Shown here: positions 9,165 to 17,598 of the stretch, in pieces | Layout of the letters: the number at the start of each line of letters is the position of its first letter | How positions within the stretch are numbered: position 1 is the stretch's first letter | NCBI GenBank assembly: GCA_018367495.1 | Contig: JAGZGB010000028.1 | Span: forward strand, 1-19,310 | Direction of reading: 5' to 3' | Source of the DNA: Veillonella sp. | Lineage (GTDB): Bacteria; Bacillota_C; Negativicutes; Veillonellales; Veillonellaceae | DNA length: 19,310 nt | Translations under genes and position numbers: made by a program | Notes under the pieces: generated by a model | What the model saw: the letters and a program-made list of their open reading frames with translations, nothing else | Told to the model about the DNA's origin: nothing | Databases searched by the model: none

Positions 9165-10040
9165 CTATACTTTAACAATCTTACGTTTTGTTTCCACAAT
9201 ACTTTTAACTTTAATAGATATACGTTCAATAGACATACCCGTAATATATTCTATTTCATTACGAACAGACTTTTGTACCTGTTGCATTAATGCTTTAACA
9301 GGATAACCATGTTCAATCACAACAGCCATATCGACGATGAGACCATTTTGACCTTTATCACTCTTTTTGAAAGAAATGACACTTGATTCATCAACACCTA
9401 CAACTTTTTTTAAGCCATTACGAATCAATTTAATTATTACAGCATCATCAAAGGTAAGTCGTCCATAATAACTGAAAGCAGGTCGAACAACAGACCGTTC
9501 AAATCCTTCTGACCCAATTTGTCCCAACGTAGATTGATCCTGTTTTTTTAACGTACGTCGACGCCACATGGTTTTAATTGGATCAATTAGATAACCTCTA
9601 AAATGAGGTTTCAATTCCATCGTTGGAACCGGAATAATATGTTTACCTTCTTTTAGACGTGCATGTTGCGCCTTTTCAATTTCTTTAGGTGTAGCAATAT
9701 CTTCAATGCGAATATATCGATCAGGATCTTGCAATCCTAATGCTTTAGTAATTTTCTTAACCATATTATCGGATGTACCAATAATCATAAGCTTATTAGG
9801 ATTGATTTTATCTAATTGTTCACGTACGGATTTTACTTGTACTTCGTCTTGAAAGATAGCACGTCTTACCGCTTTTAGACGACTAGATTCTTTTTTAGCA
9901 GAAAAGCCTGCTACGATTTTATTATCATGAATTAAAATACCATCATCGATAATACATTCAATTTGATTTTCATGAGCCACTACGAGCGCACGATGGCTTT
10001 TACCAGTACCACTACTACCTACAAATGCAACGACTTCCAT
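9165..10040 (-). CDS. P-loop NTPase-like protein with C-terminal Asp23/Gls24-like domain
   Basis: This 291-residue protein appears to be a two-part fusion. The N terminus has a clear Walker A, GSSGTGKS (8-15), followed by IIDDG (30-34), which could be an acidic partner. The middle (about 85-165) has IIGTSDNM and a basic stretch MWRRRTLKK. From about 190 the sequence resembles Asp23/Gls24 proteins (PF03780): YYGRLTFDDAVIIKLI, KKVVGVDE, then VDMAVVIEHGYPVKALMQQV and NEIEYITGMSIERISIKV. Asp23/Gls24 proteins are small envelope- or alkaline-stress-linked factors in Gram-positive bacteria, usually without an ATPase. No signal peptide or membrane segment is visible, so a cytoplasmic location is likely. 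A good GAGGT site precedes the ATG. Function is unknown; a nucleotide-controlled envelope or RNA role is speculation. The P-loop call is firm, the Asp23 call fairly firm. Confidence 0.75.
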   Translation of the reverse strand: MEVVAFVGSSGTGKSHRALVVAHENQIECIIDDGILIHDNKIVAGFSAKKESSRLKAVRRAIFQDEVQVKSVREQLDKINPNKLMIIGTSDNMVKKITKALGLQDPDRYIRIEDIATPKEIEKAQHARLKEGKHIIPVPTMELKPHFRGYLIDPIKTMWRRRTLKKQDQSTLGQIGSEGFERSVVRPAFSYYGRLTFDDAVIIKLIRNGLKKVVGVDESSVISFKKSDKGQNGLIVDMAVVIEHGYPVKALMQQVQKSVRNEIEYITGMSIERISIKVKSIVETKRKIVKV

Positions 10041-10055
10041 AGTTTACCTCATCGT

Positions 10056-10883
10056 TTATAACAAACTAATAAATTCTGATACATCTTGACTTGAAACTAA
10101 ATAATCTCCAAAATTATCAGGTTTCTTACCTGGAATACCATGATAATCAGAACCACCAGTAATAAATAGGTTATGTTTTTTCGCTAATGCTTTGTATCTT
10201 GCTACATCTTCATCATTATGTTTCGAATGATATACCTCCATACCATCAAAATCATAATCCAACATTTCTACCACATATTCATCACTTGTAACCAATTTAG
10301 GATGAGCCATAACAGCAAGACCACCTGCTTTGTGAATGATATCAATAATATATGGTACCTCTACCTTTACTTTAGGCACATAGCATGGGCTATCCTTACG
10401 CAATATCCCTTTAAACACCTCATTAATATCCTTAGCATAACCACCATCAATTAAAAGTGCACCAATATGAGGACGTCCATAGGCTTTAGTGTGAGGAAAC
10501 TGTTTAATAAGCTCTTCTTTTGTAATATGATATCCTTCATTATTACAACGTCTTATAATTTCATCTATACGTTCTTCCCGTTTTGTTTTAAAGTACGTAA
10601 CAAAGTCAATTAGGTCTTTATTATGCTCATTAAAACGATAGCCTAAAATATGAATTGATTTATCTTTGTAATCAGCACTAAATTCACAACCATTAACAAT
10701 TTTAATAGTTTTTTTAGGATCTAGTTCTTGTTGAGCAGTACGTAATGCCTTAATACCGTCAATTTCATCATGATCAGTTAATGACATCATAGATACATTA
10801 CAGTTCAATGCAAATTGAAGTAATTCTTTAGGTGCATTAATTCCATCTGAATAAATAGAATGCATATGAAAATCAACGAGCAT
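10056..10883 (-). CDS. PHP-domain metal-dependent phosphoesterase (RNase AM/TrpH-like)
   Basis: The 275-residue protein has the PHP-domain metal ligands in order: H6 and H8 (FHMHS), D13, D37-H38-D39 (LTDHDE), E67 (GCEFS), H78 (HILGY), H139 (RPHIG), H194 (MAHPK) and D246 with H248 (GGSDYHG). This arrangement matches the family of E. coli YciV/RNase AM and of 3',5'-nucleoside bisphosphate phosphatases, which act on the 5' ends of short RNAs or on pAp. Which substrate applies here cannot be read from the sequence. Histidinol phosphatase and the DNA polymerase PHP domain are less likely, given the size and context. It is the first gene of its operon: a promoter lies at 10918-10946 and a strong GGGAGG sits 6 bases before the ATG. 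The next gene begins 15 bases after its stop. Confidence 0.88.
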   Translation of the reverse strand: MLVDFHMHSIYSDGINAPKELLQFALNCNVSMMSLTDHDEIDGIKALRTAQQELDPKKTIKIVNGCEFSADYKDKSIHILGYRFNEHNKDLIDFVTYFKTKREERIDEIIRRCNNEGYHITKEELIKQFPHTKAYGRPHIGALLIDGGYAKDINEVFKGILRKDSPCYVPKVKVEVPYIIDIIHKAGGLAVMAHPKLVTSDEYVVEMLDYDFDGMEVYHSKHNDEDVARYKALAKKHNLFITGGSDYHGIPGKKPDNFGDYLVSSQDVSEFISLL

Positions 10884-10917
10884 ATGATACCTCCCATTAC
10901 AAATATCTTATTTTTTA

Positions 10918-10946
10918 ATTATGACTGATTTAGTCCATTAATTCAA
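10918..10946 (-). promoter_or_regulatory. Sigma-A-type promoter of the PHP-Asp23-miaB-mutSL-miaA operon
   Basis: On the minus strand TTGAAT (10946-10941) and CATAAT (10923-10918) are separated by exactly 17 bases, close to the TTGACA/TATAAT consensus. Transcription would start near 10911, about 28 bases before the ATG at 10883, leaving room for the GGGAGG ribosome site. The -35 box begins only 4 bases past the T-rich tail of the proS terminator. No other intergenic space in this operon is large enough for a promoter. Confidence 0.75.
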
Positions 10947-10950
10947 GTTT

Positions 10951-10997
10951 ATAAAGAAAAATTGCGATCCTAATGAGCATTCACTAGAATCGCAATT
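10951..10997 (-). terminator. Strong intrinsic terminator after proS
   Basis: A 17-bp stem pairs 10960-10976 with 10981-10997 around a 4-base loop. It begins 3 bases after the proS stop. Two non-Watson-Crick positions are G-U pairs only in a minus-strand RNA. The minus-strand RNA continues with a U-rich tail (10959-10951, UUUCUUUAU). It closes the tsf-to-proS gene cluster. Confidence 0.9.
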
Positions 10998-11000
10998 ATA

Positions 11001-12719
11001 TTATAAATCTCGAAGTAATTCTGTTACTTTAGTAGCTACAGAATCAATAGCACATGGAAGTGCTTCACCCGTTTTTCGGATTTGAATTTCTACTTCATTA
11101 TTTTCGAGAGTATTTTTACTTACTGTAATACGAAGTGGGTAGCCAATTAAATCAGCATCTTTAAACTTAACGCCTGCACGATCTTTACGATCATCTAACA
11201 ATACATCTACACCAGACTCTTGTAAAGCAGTGTAAATGGATTGACTAGTAGACATCAAAGCTTCATCTTTTGCATTAATAGGTACAATAACTGCTTCGAA
11301 TGGAGCAATAGAACGTGGCCAAATAATTCCATTTTCATCGTGATATTGCTCAATGGCTGCAGCTAATGTACGAGATACACCAATACCATAACAGCCCATA
11401 ATCATAGGATTAGGACGACCATTTTGGTCTAAGAATGTAGCTTGTAATGCTTCAGAATATTTTGTGCCTAATTTAAATACTTGACCAACTTCAATACCTT
11501 TAGCATGTTCTAATGCACCACCACAAGTTGGGCAAACATCGTCATCTGTAATTAAACGAATTGGTGCAACAATAATATCTTCTACATTAAAGTCACGTTT
11601 AGGATTGATATTAATATAGTGCGCATCTTTCTTATTGGCACCGCCACAAACATTATAAGTTTCCATAACAGATTCATCCACAACAATAGCAAACTCCTCT
11701 GTTTGTTTTAATCCTACTGGACTGATGAAACCAGCTGTTAAGCCAACTTTTTCTAATTCTTCAGGTGTAGCCATTTCAGGTTCTACAGAACCAAGGACTG
11801 CATGTTGTACTGCCACTTCATTGACTTCATGATCACCACGAACAATTGCTAATACCACTTTACTATCAATGGAGAATACTACAGCTTTAATAGTTTTATG
11901 TAGTGGTAAATTCAACATTTCCGCCACAGCTTCAATAGTACTAGCATTAGGGGTATCTACAACGGATAACTCTTGCAGTGCTTCTTCTTCCTGTTTCATA
12001 ATACCAGGTTTACCAATTTCAATGTTGGCAGCATAGTCACATTTTGTGCAATATACAATATCAGCTTCACCAGCTTCAGCGATTGCCATAAATTCATGTG
12101 TTCCACTACCGCCGATGGCACCACTATCAGCTTCTACAGGACGGAATGTAAGACCACAACGTGTAAAAATACGTGTATATGCATCATACATAGATTTATA
12201 AGATTCGTCTAAACCAGCTTCATCTATATCAAAGGAATAAGCGTCCTTCATAATAAATTCGCGGCTACGCATTAAACCATAACGTGGACGACGTTCATCA
12301 CGGAATTTACTTTGGATTTGATATAAATTTACTGGTAATTGACGGTATGAGTTAATCTCATTTTTTACAAGAGTTGTAATCATCTCTTCATGAGTTGGTC
12401 CCAAGCAAAATTCATTATCATGACGATCATTAATACGCATCATTTCTGCGCCATATGCGTTCCAACGGCCAGACTCTTTCCAAATTTCTGCAGGTTGTAA
12501 GATAGGCATCATGATTTCTTGAGCACTAGCACGATCCATTTCTTCACGTACAATTGCTTCAATTTTTTTGATACTTCTCCATCCTAATGGCAAAAAGCTA
12601 TATAAACCATTTGCAGTTTTGCGAATAAAACCTGCGCGAAGCATAAGCTGTTGGCTAACTACATCAGCGTCAGAAGGAACCTCACGCAATGTAGGTGCAT
12701 ATAATTTAGTGGCTAACAT
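11001..12719 (-). CDS. proS: Prolyl-tRNA synthetase, bacterial type
   Basis: ProRS charges tRNA-Pro. The 572-residue protein is the bacterial (ProS-type) form with the editing insertion domain. The class II motif 2 region FRDERRPRYGLMRSREF (139-155) and motif 3 GCYGIGVSR (442-450) are intact, and GPTHEE (107-112) is the TxE proline-recognition loop. The insertion domain spans about 225-390 and includes HKTIKAVVF (274-282), whose second lysine matches the editing-site lysine, so mischarged Ala-tRNA-Pro should be cleared. CTKC (224-227) and CPTC (396-399) flank the insertion and might pair as a metal site. The ATG overlaps the end of ispG by 7 bases, and GAGGAG inside ispG is its ribosome site. 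It is the last gene before the terminator at 10951-10997. Confidence 0.97.
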   Translation of the reverse strand: MLATKLYAPTLREVPSDADVVSQQLMLRAGFIRKTANGLYSFLPLGWRSIKKIEAIVREEMDRASAQEIMMPILQPAEIWKESGRWNAYGAEMMRINDRHDNEFCLGPTHEEMITTLVKNEINSYRQLPVNLYQIQSKFRDERRPRYGLMRSREFIMKDAYSFDIDEAGLDESYKSMYDAYTRIFTRCGLTFRPVEADSGAIGGSGTHEFMAIAEAGEADIVYCTKCDYAANIEIGKPGIMKQEEEALQELSVVDTPNASTIEAVAEMLNLPLHKTIKAVVFSIDSKVVLAIVRGDHEVNEVAVQHAVLGSVEPEMATPEELEKVGLTAGFISPVGLKQTEEFAIVVDESVMETYNVCGGANKKDAHYININPKRDFNVEDIIVAPIRLITDDDVCPTCGGALEHAKGIEVGQVFKLGTKYSEALQATFLDQNGRPNPMIMGCYGIGVSRTLAAAIEQYHDENGIIWPRSIAPFEAVIVPINAKDEALMSTSQSIYTALQESGVDVLLDDRKDRAGVKFKDADLIGYPLRITVSKNTLENNEVEIQIRKTGEALPCAIDSVATKVTELLRDL

Positions 12720-13798
12720 AAAGACTCCTCATTTAAGTTTTCTAAATATTGATCAATTTCTCTAAATAATGTATCTACTAATTCAGCTTCTGGTACAGTC
12801 TTGATAACTTCCCCCTTACGGAAAACAATACCTTGACCATTACCGCCAGCAATGCCAAAATCAGCTTCACGAGCCTCTCCTGGCCCATTTACAACACATC
12901 CCATAACAGCTACTTTAATAGGTGCTTTAATGGATGCTAAGCGCTCCTCTACAATACCTGCCATGTCAAATAGATTGACTTGGCATCGTCCGCATGTAGG
13001 ACAGGAAACCATTGTAGCACCAAAGTTGCGTAATCCCAAGTTACTTAAAATACTCCGGCCTACTTCTATTTCATGTATTGGATCACCCGTTAAAGATACC
13101 CGTAATGTATCACCAATGCCGTCCAATAATAAAGCACCAATACCCATAGCAGACTTAATAGTACCTTGTTTTATCGTCCCAGCTTCAGTAACACCTAAAT
13201 GCAAAGGATACGGAATCTTATCGGATAACTTACGATAGGCTTCTACCATTAAAGGAACTTCTGTCGCTTTAATGGATAATTTCATTTGGCGATAGTCGAG
13301 CTTTTCAAGAATTCTTACGTGTTCTAGTGCAGTCTCTACCATGCCGTCTGCTGTAGGATGACCACCATAAGCATCGAGGATATGCTTAGGTAAAGAACCA
13401 GCATTAACACCTATACGAATTGGAATCTGTTTAGGTTTAGCTTTTTCAATAACAGCTAAAACCTTATCTTCTCCGCCAATATTACCCGGGTTAATACGTA
13501 ATCCATCAACATTATTCTCGATAGCTTCTAAAGCTAATTTATAGTCGAAATGAATATCAGCAATTAAAGGAATATTAATACCCGCACGAACCGCTTTTAA
13601 TGCTTTTGCAGATTCCATTGTAGGAACAGCAACGCGAACTAATTCACAGCCAGCCTCAGCTAAACGGTTTATTTCAGCTATAGCCTTTTCCGTGTGAACC
13701 GGATCAGTGGTAATCATAGATTGAATGCTTACCGGTGCATAATCACCTATTTTAACTGTACCTACATAGATACCATTTGTTGGTTTACGTACAATCAT
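12713..13798 (-). CDS. ispG: 4-hydroxy-3-methylbut-2-en-1-yl diphosphate synthase IspG
   Basis: IspG is an Fe-S enzyme that converts MEcPP to HMBPP, the penultimate step of the MEP isoprenoid pathway. The 361-residue protein has the short bacterial architecture: an N-terminal TIM barrel (VSIQSMITTDP at 23-33, RINPGNIGG at 101-109) and a C-terminal cluster domain. The cluster ligands are C266 and C269 in SCPTCGRC, C301 in GCVVNGPGEA and probably E308. All ligands are present. The ATG follows GGGAG at 6-base spacing, 18 bases after the rseP stop, and the 3' end overlaps proS by 7 bases. With dxr nearby, two steps of the same pathway share this cluster, and the cluster also contains uppS, which consumes the product. 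Confidence 0.97.
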   Translation of the reverse strand: MIVRKPTNGIYVGTVKIGDYAPVSIQSMITTDPVHTEKAIAEINRLAEAGCELVRVAVPTMESAKALKAVRAGINIPLIADIHFDYKLALEAIENNVDGLRINPGNIGGEDKVLAVIEKAKPKQIPIRIGVNAGSLPKHILDAYGGHPTADGMVETALEHVRILEKLDYRQMKLSIKATEVPLMVEAYRKLSDKIPYPLHLGVTEAGTIKQGTIKSAMGIGALLLDGIGDTLRVSLTGDPIHEIEVGRSILSNLGLRNFGATMVSCPTCGRCQVNLFDMAGIVEERLASIKAPIKVAVMGCVVNGPGEAREADFGIAGGNGQGIVFRKGEVIKTVPEAELVDTLFREIDQYLENLNEESLC

Positions 13799-13816
13799 TC
13801 TAATCTCCCATCTATC

Positions 13817-14833
13817 TTATAGTAATCGGAATATATCCTGAGTTGTTACATATAAGAATAATGCTACCATCAAAGCAACACCAACCATTTGAATATACAT
13901 AAGTGCCTTAGCAGGTAACTTCCGACCTGTGATAGCTTCAGCTAAAATAATAATTAAATGACCACCATCTAATACAGGTAATGGCAAAAGATTAATAACC
14001 CCTAAGTTAATACTTAAAAATGCTGCAAAACTTAATAGCGGCGCAAAGCCAGATTGTGCAATAGTACCAGCCATTTGTGAAATACCTACGGGGCCAGATA
14101 ACTCTGCTGCCTGTGTGCCTCGAATCATATCGTATAAGCCACTTAACATGGCTACAATAGTTTGACCTGTACGAGTAACGGCTAAACTAAATGATTCACC
14201 AATACTATAAGTTTCTCGAGTAAAACTAGGATAAATACCAATTTTGGGACTATCCTGTTCCATTTTGGGAATCACTGTAGTTTCTAAATTTTGCCCATCT
14301 CTATCTACTACAACAGTAACACCATGATTGGCAGTACCTTGTAGGCTAGGTCGAATTTCATCCCATGTAGAAATCTTTTTACCATCGATAGTTATAATTC
14401 TATCATTAGATTGTAAGTGAGCCTGTTCAGCAGCACTACCAGGGATGATATTACCAATAACAGGATCATTTGTATACGTGAGATTACCTACTGTTGCATT
14501 GAGGCCAAAGAATAAAACGATGGCCAATAAAAAATTGAATATAGCCCCTGCAGAAATAACAATAAATTTCTTCCATGCAGGTTTAGTATAAAATGAGCGC
14601 TCATTAAGAGGCTCGTCAGGTGTCATACCTGCAATACGATTAAAGCCACCAAGAGGAATGATACGAATTGAGTATAAAGTTTCCCCTTTTTGAACCTTGA
14701 AAATGGCAGGTCCAAAACCAATGGCAAATTCATCTACTTGCATACCTGACATTTTTGCTGTAATAAAGTGGCCTAATTCATGAATAAACACGATTAAACC
14801 AAATACAAATATTGTGGCTAATGCCGTTGTCAT
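13817..14833 (-). CDS. rseP: RIP metalloprotease RseP (site-2 protease)
   Basis: This is a 338-residue membrane-embedded zinc protease that cleaves transmembrane substrates, classically anti-sigma factors or signal-peptide remnants. The first membrane segment (about 5-25) contains HELGH (18-22), with H18 and H22 as zinc ligands and E19 as the catalytic base. The C-terminal motif NLLPLPVLDGGH (281-292) supplies the third ligand, D289. Between them lies the membrane-associated GGFNRIAGM loop (62-70), a hydrophobic segment (about 90-112), and one PDZ domain (about 118-205). Another membrane segment covers about 312-331. One PDZ domain, as in Gram-positive relatives, contrasts with two in E. coli. 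The gene starts 8 bases after dxr with AGGAG upstream. No anti-sigma target is encoded in the window. Confidence 0.95.
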   Translation of the reverse strand: MTTALATIFVFGLIVFIHELGHFITAKMSGMQVDEFAIGFGPAIFKVQKGETLYSIRIIPLGGFNRIAGMTPDEPLNERSFYTKPAWKKFIVISAGAIFNFLLAIVLFFGLNATVGNLTYTNDPVIGNIIPGSAAEQAHLQSNDRIITIDGKKISTWDEIRPSLQGTANHGVTVVVDRDGQNLETTVIPKMEQDSPKIGIYPSFTRETYSIGESFSLAVTRTGQTIVAMLSGLYDMIRGTQAAELSGPVGISQMAGTIAQSGFAPLLSFAAFLSINLGVINLLPLPVLDGGHLIIILAEAITGRKLPAKALMYIQMVGVALMVALFLYVTTQDIFRLL

Positions 14834-14841
14834 ATATACTC

Positions 14842-15987
14842 CTATACCATCAATGATGTAGCCTTTTCACGAGCCCATCTATCAATGGCTAATAAATTGT
14901 CTAACGTAAAGTCATCTTCAGGTCCCATAGATTCAAGGACTGATGTAACGACTTTATAAATATCACCAAAGGCTATTTTATCATCTAAAAATGCATAAAC
15001 TGCTGTTTCGTTTGCAGCATTAAACACAGCTGGTTTAAAACCACTCGCTCGGCCTACTTCATAAGCAAGACCAAGAGCAGGAAAATCATCATATCGAGGT
15101 GGCAAAAATTCTAATTGTAAAGCTTTTGAAAAATCTAAATGATTCATATGTAAAGTTTCACGTTTAGGATATGTCAAAGCATACTGAATAGGCTCTCTCA
15201 TATCAGGATTCCCCATTTGTGCTAAGATAGCCCCATCTTTCATTCGTATCATTGAATGAACAATGCTTTGTGGATGTACCACTACGTCAATATGATCAAA
15301 ATCAAAACCAAATAGCCAGTGAGCTTCGATTACTTCTAACCCTTTATTAAATAGAGATGCAGAGTCAATCGTAATCTTGTTGCCCATATTCCAAGTGGGA
15401 TGACGCAGGCAATCAGCAGCGGTAGCAGTTTGAATCTTATCAGAATCCCAAGTACGTAACGGCCCACCAGAAGCAGTAACTATTAAGGAATCAACATTCT
15501 CCCGTTCTTGCCCTTCTAAACACTGGAATATAGCGCTATGTTCACTATCGATTGGTAATATCTGAACATCATACGCTTTAGCAAGCGAAGTAATTAGTGG
15601 ACCACCAGCGACTAGTGTTTCCTTATTAGCAAGACCAATAGTTTTGCCTTTTTTAATAGCTTCTACTGTTGGTTCAATACCTGCGGCACCAACAATAGCA
15701 GTTACAACCATAGTTGCTTCTTGAATCGTAGCAGCGGCTATGAGCGCTTCATTACCGCCCACAAGTTTTGCAGTACCTGTATAACGACATTGTAATTCTT
15801 TAAAAGCACTTTCATCAACTAGACCAGCTACTAACGGCTGATATTCTTTAATTTGTTGTTCTAAGAGGTCAATATTATGATGTGCCACTAAGGCAACCAC
15901 CTTGAATTGATCTGGATGTTGAGACACTACATCTAGTGTCTGAGTACCGATTGAACCAGTACTGCCAATAATACTTAGGTATTTCAT
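14842..15987 (-). CDS. dxr: 1-deoxy-D-xylulose 5-phosphate reductoisomerase
   Basis: Dxr rearranges and reduces DXP to MEP with NADPH, the committed step of the MEP pathway. The 381-residue protein has the nucleotide-binding motif GSTGSIGTQTLDV (8-20), GLANKETLVAGG (118-129), and the metal/substrate motifs PIDSEHSAIFQCL (145-157), TASGGPLR (171-178) and NKGLEVIEAHWLF (214-226). D147, E149 and E218 correspond to the divalent-metal ligands. The length is normal and no key residue is missing, so sensitivity to fosmidomycin is expected at the enzyme level. The ATG follows GAGGT at 6-base spacing, 18 bases after cdsA. It sits in the widespread uppS-cdsA-dxr-rseP-ispG-proS gene order. Confidence 0.98.
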   Translation of the reverse strand: MKYLSIIGSTGSIGTQTLDVVSQHPDQFKVVALVAHHNIDLLEQQIKEYQPLVAGLVDESAFKELQCRYTGTAKLVGGNEALIAAATIQEATMVVTAIVGAAGIEPTVEAIKKGKTIGLANKETLVAGGPLITSLAKAYDVQILPIDSEHSAIFQCLEGQERENVDSLIVTASGGPLRTWDSDKIQTATAADCLRHPTWNMGNKITIDSASLFNKGLEVIEAHWLFGFDFDHIDVVVHPQSIVHSMIRMKDGAILAQMGNPDMREPIQYALTYPKRETLHMNHLDFSKALQLEFLPPRYDDFPALGLAYEVGRASGFKPAVFNAANETAVYAFLDDKIAFGDIYKVVTSVLESMGPEDDFTLDNLLAIDRWAREKATSLMV

Positions 15988-16005
15988 AAGCTTACCTCTA
16001 TTAGA

Positions 16006-16830
16006 TTAGAACGAGAATAGTAATATATAAATCAATGTAATAGGAGCCGTAAATAATAAGCTATCAAAACGATCCAATACACCACCATGACCTGGTAGTA
16101 AAGTCCCAGAATCTTTCACATTACATAATCGTTTAATCTTTGATTCAAATAAATCACCTAATGGTGCAAGTATACCGCTAATCATACCAACATGAATACC
16201 CATCCACCATGGAATGCCTACGATATACGAAAATACAGCGCCTGTAATAATACAGCCAATAAAGCCACCAATAAAACCTTCTAATGTTTTATTAGGACTA
16301 ATGGATGGAACAATTTTACGTTTACCAAAAGCACGACCAGCAAAGTACGCAAAAGTATCACTAGCCCAGGTAGTAAATAATAACAACCATAAAATAATTG
16401 TTCCCCAATTATATAATTCAAATGGCATTGATAAAGACATATAAATAGAGTCATGACGAATCATAAGCAAAGAAGTCATACCAATACCAACATACAATAA
16501 ACCAAATACACTAAAAGAAATGCTAGCTAAGGAATATTTATTTTCACCAAACGTACATAACATATAATTGGCTGATAAACTCAATACTAAAATAGCTAGT
16601 GTTAAAATATACTGATGACATGCAAAGGCAATTATCAACAATAAGATACTGATATAACCCCATAAAATGGACATGCGCACATGTTTAGCTTTACCTAGTA
16701 AAACAAACTCACGCCACCCCAATAGAGCTAATAATGTAATAAGAACATCATACACAGGTCCGCCTAATGTAATGGCCCCCAAGGCAATAATAAAACCTAT
16801 AACCGCGGTTATAACACGTGTTTTTAACAT
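16006..16830 (-). CDS. cdsA: Phosphatidate cytidylyltransferase CdsA
   Basis: CdsA makes CDP-diacylglycerol from phosphatidate and CTP at the cytoplasmic membrane, feeding phospholipid synthesis. The 274-residue protein is very hydrophobic with about seven or eight membrane segments. The C-terminal family signature runs from GDLFESKIKR (225-234) through KDSGTLLPGHGG (239-250) to LDRFDS (252-257), with acidic residues expected at the metal site. WASDTFAYFAG (155-165) and SPNKTLEGFIGG (178-189) are also family motifs. The ATG lies 3 bases after the uppS stop and the GAGGA ribosome site overlaps the uppS end, so coupling with uppS is likely. No oddity is seen. Confidence 0.97.
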   Translation of the reverse strand: MLKTRVITAVIGFIIALGAITLGGPVYDVLITLLALLGWREFVLLGKAKHVRMSILWGYISILLLIIAFACHQYILTLAILVLSLSANYMLCTFGENKYSLASISFSVFGLLYVGIGMTSLLMIRHDSIYMSLSMPFELYNWGTIILWLLLFTTWASDTFAYFAGRAFGKRKIVPSISPNKTLEGFIGGFIGCIITGAVFSYIVGIPWWMGIHVGMISGILAPLGDLFESKIKRLCNVKDSGTLLPGHGGVLDRFDSLLFTAPITLIYILLFSF

Positions 16831-16833
16831 TTT

Positions 16834-17598
16834 TTATTCCTCATCACGTAAGCCACCAAATCGGCGTTCTCGTTTTTGATATGCTGCAACAGCCTCTAAT
16901 AATGTTTCTTTAGTGAATTCTGGCCAATGTAAATCAGTAAACCAGAATTCAGCATAAGCTAGCTGCCACAATAAAAAGTTACTAATTCTAAAATCACTAC
17001 TTGGGCGAATTAATAAGTCTACGTCGCTAAACTCTTTAGTGAAAAGTTGAGAACTAACATAGTCTTCTGTAATATCCTCTGTAGTAATAGATCCATCTAC
17101 AACAGACTTGGTGATGTTGCGGATAGTCCTAACTATTTCATCACGCCCACCATAGTTAATAGCTAACTGTAAGGTAAGGCCTGTATTATTCTGAGTTAAT
17201 AATTCTGCATCGCGAATGATTTTTTGAAGCTCCTCTGAAAGAGCACCAATATATCCAATAAAGCGAATACGTACATTATGTTCATGCATATACTTAACAT
17301 TATTGTTTAAGTATTCTTTTATGAGAGCCATAAGTAAAGAAACTTCCTGTTCTGGACGCTTCCAGTTCTCTGTAGAGAAACCATATACCGTAAGAGCTCT
17401 AATTCCAATCTCATCTGCAGAAATAACAATCTGCTTTAATACATCAGCCCCTGCACGGTGCCCCATGGATCGTGGCATTCCTCTTCGCTTAGCCCAACGA
17501 CCATTGCCATCCATAATAATAGCAACATGTTTTGGTATTGCATTACTATCAATAATAGGCGTATCAGATAATTTACGGTTAAATAATTTCTTTAGCAT
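16834..17598 (-). CDS. uppS: Isoprenyl (undecaprenyl) diphosphate synthase UppS
   Basis: UppS condenses IPP units onto farnesyl diphosphate to make undecaprenyl diphosphate, the lipid carrier for peptidoglycan and other surface glycans. The 254-residue protein has the catalytic loop MDGNGRWAKRRG (29-40, D30 essential in relatives), YGFSTENWKRP (72-82), INYGGRDE (147-154), and DLLIRPSSDFRISNFLLWQ (194-212). In the last motif most relatives have R-T-(S/G)-G-E-x-R-x-S-N. Here it is R198-P-S-S-D202-F-R, so the metal-binding Glu is replaced by Asp. The start overlaps the small upstream gene by 20 bases; no later Met exists before M29, and GAGGT sits 5 bases upstream, which supports this start. cdsA follows after 3 bases. 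Confidence 0.96.
   Translation of the reverse strand: MLKKLFNRKLSDTPIIDSNAIPKHVAIIMDGNGRWAKRRGMPRSMGHRAGADVLKQIVISADEIGIRALTVYGFSTENWKRPEQEVSLLMALIKEYLNNNVKYMHEHNVRIRFIGYIGALSEELQKIIRDAELLTQNNTGLTLQLAINYGGRDEIVRTIRNITKSVVDGSITTEDITEDYVSSQLFTKEFSDVDLLIRPSSDFRISNFLLWQLAYAEFWFTDLHWPEFTKETLLEAVAAYQKRERRFGGLRDEE

Noticed and set aside
12852..13238. A 128-codon plus-strand open frame opposite ispG
   Set aside because: It lies entirely within ispG, whose Fe-S ligands and motifs are intact, and its translation resembles nothing recognisable.
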